64,000 nucleotides of DNA, taken from assembly GCA_024516035.1 (NCBI GenBank), contig CM044965.1, forward strand, positions 2,767,146-2,831,145. The letters run 5' to 3'. Positions 60,317-64,000 of this stretch are shown one piece after another (position 1 is the first letter of the stretch; each line of letters starts with the position of its first letter). The DNA comes from Bactericera cockerelli (taxonomy: Eukaryota > Arthropoda > Insecta > Hemiptera > Triozidae). Position numbers and translations under genes: made by a program. Below the pieces are notes generated by a model that ran no database searches, was not told the origin of the DNA, and worked only from the letters and a program-made list of their open reading frames with translations.

Positions 60317-62599
60317 CGCAATGTATGACGGGATGAACCCATTCTGCTGCTTTTGTGTCTGGACATAGAGCCAACTCTTGTAAATGTTGAGCAGCACCAC
60401 AATCTCGTCCTTGAGGACTTGAAACCCTCCGTCCGCGTTGTAGTAATCCTCGGTTATCAACATCAGCGGTTTGTGTCTCACCGGTTCATCGCGGGGAAGT
60501 TTCTTTCGACTCCTGCGTCGGATGAAGAAGTCATCGATGTAAAGCTCGCTGCACAGCGATATGCTGTCCGCTAATGTTGGTTTCGTTGATTTTCGTCGCA
60601 ACGGAAAGCTGGCTGTTGACAAGGTGTCAAAGGTTCTGCTGTCAATGCTATCCTTGAGGCTGTTTCTGGTTGAAACAGTTGGACTTCCTTTATTTTTGAG
60701 TTCATTGTTGGTTGTATATCTGTCACAGGTGATAGTTGAAACAGTTGTACTTCCTTTATTTTTGAGTTCATTGTTGGTTGTATATCTATCACAGGTGATG
60801 GTTGAAACTGTTGGACTTCCTTTATTTTTGAGTTCATTGTTGGTGGTATATCTGTCACAGGTGATAGTTGGACTTGCTTTTGATTTTTTGTTGATCTGTG
60901 TTTCATTTTTTAACAGTGAACTTCCGTTGTTACATCTGTCATGATTTTGATCCAGTTTATTTTGTACATTTTGGTCTACTTGATGATCAACTTCATCTTC
61001 AACAATGTCTGTCAATAACCCGGCACTGTTTGTCCTGACTTCTATTTTGTTGTGTATTTTGAAGCAAGGTTTCTTGATGCGATTACCTGGTTTACAATCT
61101 GATGTGAACGATTCTTTTCTACCAGGCTCTTGAAGAATTTCAATTGTTTGGAATTTGTATTCTCGGGTTGAGTTGCTAGTGTTACTGTCAAAATTTTTGT
61201 TACTACAGCTATGACTTCCATCTGGGAAAATCTTCTGAATTGGTTTCCAACTATATTGACTAGTGAAATCCACATTAGCAAATGAATGAGTCTCTTTTCC
61301 ATGTTGATGATATTGCTTACCAGGAGGATTTTCATTGGATCTCAATGTACTATCATCCATATTTCTTTGTTTATCCTCAGATTTGTTAGGAACTTCAACA
61401 CTTGGTTGTTGGACCCTCTCATGGGCACAATATGTGGAGCAATGCTTTTTGGTTTTTCTAACATCATGGTTGGAGTTGTATTGAGGTTTGCCTACAGGTG
61501 TGCTACTGTAACGAGGACTTTTAAAGTCTTTTGAGATGTTGGCACTTGATTCTGACTTGGAATCTTGGTGCGTGGAACAATTCTCAAAACAGCAGACACA
61601 CTGATTACTCTTCTCTTCACCCCTGCAGTTTTCTGGGACACCATTTGCAGGCTGAGCACGTGACCCACATTTCTTACTTTTCCCATAAGGATTTTGATGT
61701 TGTTCAACGCTTGTGATATCAAGTTCAGTGTAAACTCCGTTCCGCCAACCTTGTAAACCATGGTCATACGCGACCCCGCCGTATTTACAGTCCGCATTCA
61801 CGTTTGATTGGTCAACAGAGTTACCGCTGCTCAAACAATTACTTTGCATTTCACCAAATATTTCATTCGGTAGAATTCCAAAAATCTCTTTGCCCATTCC
61901 GATGTCATCCATGAAGTACCCACCATCAGTAAAAGCTGACTCACATCTAGTATTCTCAAAGTTATCGCTGACATCTTCTGTCAGAGATTTCTCAGTTCCA
62001 ACCAATTCTGCAAGAATTTCATCAATACACCTGACGCTTCTGTATGTCCATTTCTCAGGAGCTCTTCTTTCTACATTGTTTTGATAAACACAGTCCCCTC
62101 CCAACCCGTTGAGATGATCAAAAACATCTTCACTCATCACTTGATTCCTGTTCCAATCAAGAAGCATTTGTTCGGACTCTGCCAAACTGGGATCCCACCT
62201 CTCATGAGGCAACCCGTCAACTTCCGCAAAGCAACCATTGTAGTCTTTCAACGCTTCTACAAACTGACCTTCGTAAGGTTTGCCACCAGGTCTTTTCAAG
62301 TCTTCAATGTGCTCGAGAATGCTGTCGGAAGTCTTCCAACTTGTGACGTTTCCCCTCTTTGAAGAGTTGACCTTCTGAACGGGAAGGATGCACAGTGGGA
62401 GGCAGTGTTTGTGGAGGACGTAGCCCTCCTGGTCGTGAGGGGTTTGGACGTAGACCCAGTTCTGGTGCTGGAAGATGCCGGTGACGATGAGGCCCAGCTG
62501 GAGGGGCAGCTCTTCTTGGACGCCCGCGGGGGTGGTCTGGTAGAGGATGCAGGGGGTGGACAGGACGAGAGGCACGTTGGCGGGGCATTCTAGGGAGGA
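60299..62599 (-). CDS. SH3 protein exon 2 (long terminal exon)
   Basis: Acceptor TCCCTGTTTCAG; starts SSLECPANVPLVLSTPC, open for 767 codons to TAG. An in-frame ATG at 62632 lies in the intron and is less likely as start because the acceptor and exon 1 fit well. Ends FIPSYIAAYAVV. Confidence 0.85.
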   Translation of the reverse strand, partial: SSLECPANVPLVLSTPCILYQTTPAGVQEELPLQLGLIVTGIFQHQNWVYVQTPHDQEGYVLHKHCLPLCILPVQKVNSSKRGNVTSWKTSDSILEHIEDLKRPGGKPYEGQFVEALKDYNGCFAEVDGLPHERWDPSLAESEQMLLDWNRNQVMSEDVFDHLNGLGGDCVYQNNVERRAPEKWTYRSVRCIDEILAELVGTEKSLTEDVSDNFENTRCESAFTDGGYFMDDIGMGKEIFGILPNEIFGEMQSNCLSSGNSVDQSNVNADCKYGGVAYDHGLQGWRNGVYTELDITSVEQHQNPYGKSKKCGSRAQPANGVPENCRGEEKSNQCVCCFENCSTHQDSKSESSANISKDFKSPRYSSTPVGKPQYNSNHDVRKTKKHCSTYCAHERVQQPSVEVPNKSEDKQRNMDDSTLRSNENPPGKQYHQHGKETHSFANVDFTSQYSWKPIQKIFPDGSHSCSNKNFDSNTSNSTREYKFQTIEILQEPGRKESFTSDCKPGNRIKKPCFKIHNKIEVRTNSAGLLTDIVEDEVDHQVDQNVQNKLDQNHDRCNNGSSLLKNETQINKKSKASPTITCDRYTTNNELKNKGSPTVSTITCDRYTTNNELKNKGSTTVSTITCDRYTTNNELKNKGSPTVSTRNSLKDSIDSRTFDTLSTASFPLRRKSTKPTLADSISLCSELYIDDFFIRRRSRKKLPRDEPVRHKPLMLITEDYYNADGGFQVLKDEIVVLLNIYKSWLYVQTQKQQNGFIPSYIAAYAVV

Positions 62600-63319
62600 C
62601 TGAAACAGGGACGAATGGGGGTTTAGACTCATTAGTGTGACCTATTGAGTCGTTAATGTCTACTTACTTACTATACTTTCAAACTCGGAAAGTAAATCAA
62701 GTAAATAATGTGTCCTAGAAATAGAAGTACAAATTAGATGAACTATCTTACAGCCGTATTTATGAACACAAAACGCCGTTTGAGCATGGTCTGAAACATG
62801 ATTTCCTTTAATATTATTGGCCAATACCTTGCTTGAGACAGTGTTCAGACAAAATTCGCTGTTCATAAATACGGGTGTTAATGTCTAAATACAAATAAGA
62901 AAGTACTAAAACTTATATGATTGTCCAAATATTATGTGAAGTAGTTTGTGTTGGTAAACGTTATTTTAAGAAGCTCTTTTTTAAGCTTTGTCCTGTTTTA
63001 ACGGTAGGACAGCCATTACTTCCGAAAATTTCTAATATCAGAAATCGGAAGTATTTTGTTCGTTTTTGTAAAAAAAAAATTATTACTGTCACGCTCTCTT
63101 CTTGTCCTAGTGACACGACTGTCACGCATTCTACGTCCCACTCACCTCTGTCAAATAGACCTCAATATCTCTCTCGCTCACTCCACTCGCTCGCTCGTCC
63201 GTGTCACTAGACGAACTCTCGCCCCGGCTCGTCACGGCTCGCTGGCGTCTCTTGCGTCTCAGTCTCCTAGTGGCACGAGGCACGCTGCCACTCGTGACGT
63301 CACGGGTGTGATGAGGCAT
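60299..63319 (-). CDS. SH3-domain protein, two exons, about 824 aa
   Basis: Exons 63146-63319 (ATG) and 60299-62599 join in phase 0 to 825 codons including TAG. The N-terminus is basic (RRLRRKRRQR) then Ser/acidic. An SH3-like domain lies at about residues 64-125 (PCILYQTTPAGVQEELPLQL, NWVYVQTPHDQEGYVL) and a second at the extreme C-terminus (HKPLMLITEDYYNADGGFQV, SWLYVQTQ...NGFIPSYIA). The long middle is polar, low in hydrophobics and holds three 22-aa repeats. The layout suggests a scaffold binding proline-rich partners; the ortholog is not recognised (a multi-SH3 adaptor such as Dlish was considered, without clear match). The stop lies inside the first unit of the 27-bp array. Confidence 0.8.
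60664..60870 (-). repeat. 66-bp repeats inside the SH3 coding exon
   Basis: Three copies encode TITCDRYTTNNELKNKGS plus PTVS or TTVS; nearly identical at DNA level, so recently expanded or homogenised. Confidence 0.93.
62600..63145 (-). other. SH3 gene intron 1
   Basis: Contains a palindromic MITE at 62750-62878 and otherwise AT-rich DNA. Confidence 0.7.
62750..62878. mobile_element. Short palindromic MITE, second copy
   Basis: ACAGCCGTATTTATGAACAC and GTTCATAAATACGGGTGT ends; core TATTATTGGCCAATACCTTG. Related to 14525-14645, core in the opposite orientation. Confidence 0.75.
63146..63319 (-). CDS. SH3 protein exon 1 with start codon
   Basis: 58 codons: MPHHTRDVTSGSVPRATRRL, RRKRRQRAVTSRGESSSSDT and SERDIEVYLTE, then a consensus donor GTGAGT. 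GC-rich against an AT-rich background, and the phase fits exon 2. The frame is open upstream of ATG but looks non-coding. Confidence 0.72.
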
Positions 63320-63449
63320 GGCGAAGAGTTGTGAATCTTTCCTGGTGACAAAAATTACGAAATTCTGTATATACTCCGTTTTAACCTTGTTTGTTTGTAC
63401 TGCCGAGATAAGACTTATTAGTCCTTTTACTAGAACAGCCGCCGAGATA

Positions 63450-63645
63450 ATAATAATAATATCGCCTTATTTATACTTCCCAATTAGGACTATTAGGTCC
63501 AATTATTCCAGCAGTAAGCCCAAGACGTATTATTATGTTTTAAATATTCCAAATGGGAGGAAAACTTGTCACGTCCCGGCTGGGTTTCGATCCCGCAACT
63601 TCTGGATTCACAGAGTGCCGCCTTCACCACTGAGCTACCGGGACA
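63450..63645 (-). mobile_element. SINE family B, reverse
   Basis: AATAATATCGCCTTATTTAT, GGGTTTCGATCCCGCAACTT and GAGCTACCGGGACAG. Confidence 0.88.
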
Positions 63646-63766
63646 GTATACGAGATAACCCGACCCGAAAAGTTTTAACTGCATAATTTCAACACACTAC
63701 TCTTACTTAAGGAGCCCAGTACCCCATTTCAGAAATACTCTCCACTCTCGAAATCTCCCAATCTCC

Positions 63767-63832
63767 GTCACACAACCCACTCTGATTGGTTAATTTGAAC
63801 GCAATAATCAATCAGAGTGCGTTGTGTGACGG
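63767..63832. repeat. Short inverted repeat
   Basis: CGTCACACAACCCACTCTGA and TCAGAGTGCGTTGTGTGACG with a short loop; outer GAGAT.. matches hint at a small MITE. Confidence 0.65.
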
Positions 63833-64000
63833 TTGAAAGGGAGATTAGGGTATTATGAGAATAGGAGTGCTTTGTGGGAGGAAATGGTCTCTACTGTAGG
63901 CATGGATGTAAAAGAGAAACAATCTATCAAAAATGGAGTCAAACCTAAAAGTTACTCTCTGATTTCATAAGAACTTTGATACTCTTACAATATTTATCCA

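Noticed and set aside
62304..62593. Antisense and alternative-frame ORFs over the SH3 exon
   Set aside because: Shadows of the long GC-rich coding exon.

Overview
The window is animal nuclear DNA: long AT-rich introns, GT-AG spliced coding exons, tRNA-derived SINEs with (ATT)n tails, a mariner remnant and non-LTR retrotransposon pieces. An arthropod, probably an insect, fits best (M1 aminopeptidase, peroxisomal D-aspartate/D-amino-acid oxidase, THOC6, many Tc1/mariner- and piggyBac-like foldback elements). I cannot name the species. There is nothing bacterial, no CRISPR array and no operon.

Layout. (1) 52-18926, plus strand: the last 12 exons of puromycin-sensitive aminopeptidase; the 5' end is outside the window. 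The exons join in frame to 2097 nt (698 codons plus stop). (2) 25558-33398, plus strand: a complete six-exon D-aspartate/D-amino-acid oxidase gene (337 aa, C-terminal SKL peroxisome signal), with a possible GATA+TATA promoter and non-coding first exon at 23.76-24.23 kb. (3) 35545-35882, minus strand: an orphan terminal exon for a cysteine-rich, N-glycosylation-rich protein. (4) 40111-42480, minus strand: a 5'-truncated, once-frameshifted LINE ORF2 with C-terminal zinc fingers. (5) 46839-51633, minus strand: a complete six-exon THOC6 gene (330 aa). (6) 60299-63319, minus strand: a two-exon gene for a protein of about 824 aa with two SH3-like domains. The rest is SINEs, MITEs, foldback elements and tandem arrays.

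The genes do not form a pathway; they are separate housekeeping genes in a repeat-rich region. The most striking property is where the tandem repeats start. Again and again a duplication or minisatellite contains an exon edge or stop codon: nine extra copies of an acceptor plus the start of an aminopeptidase exon, four extra copies of the acceptor plus start of the last oxidase exon, six extra copies of the last THOC6 codons plus stop, a 3.2 kb 27-bp array built from the last codons and stop of the SH3 gene, two duplicated splice donors, and a duplicated HELAH exon whose five differences are all synonymous. SINE-type (ATT)n tracts also lie flush against several splice sites.
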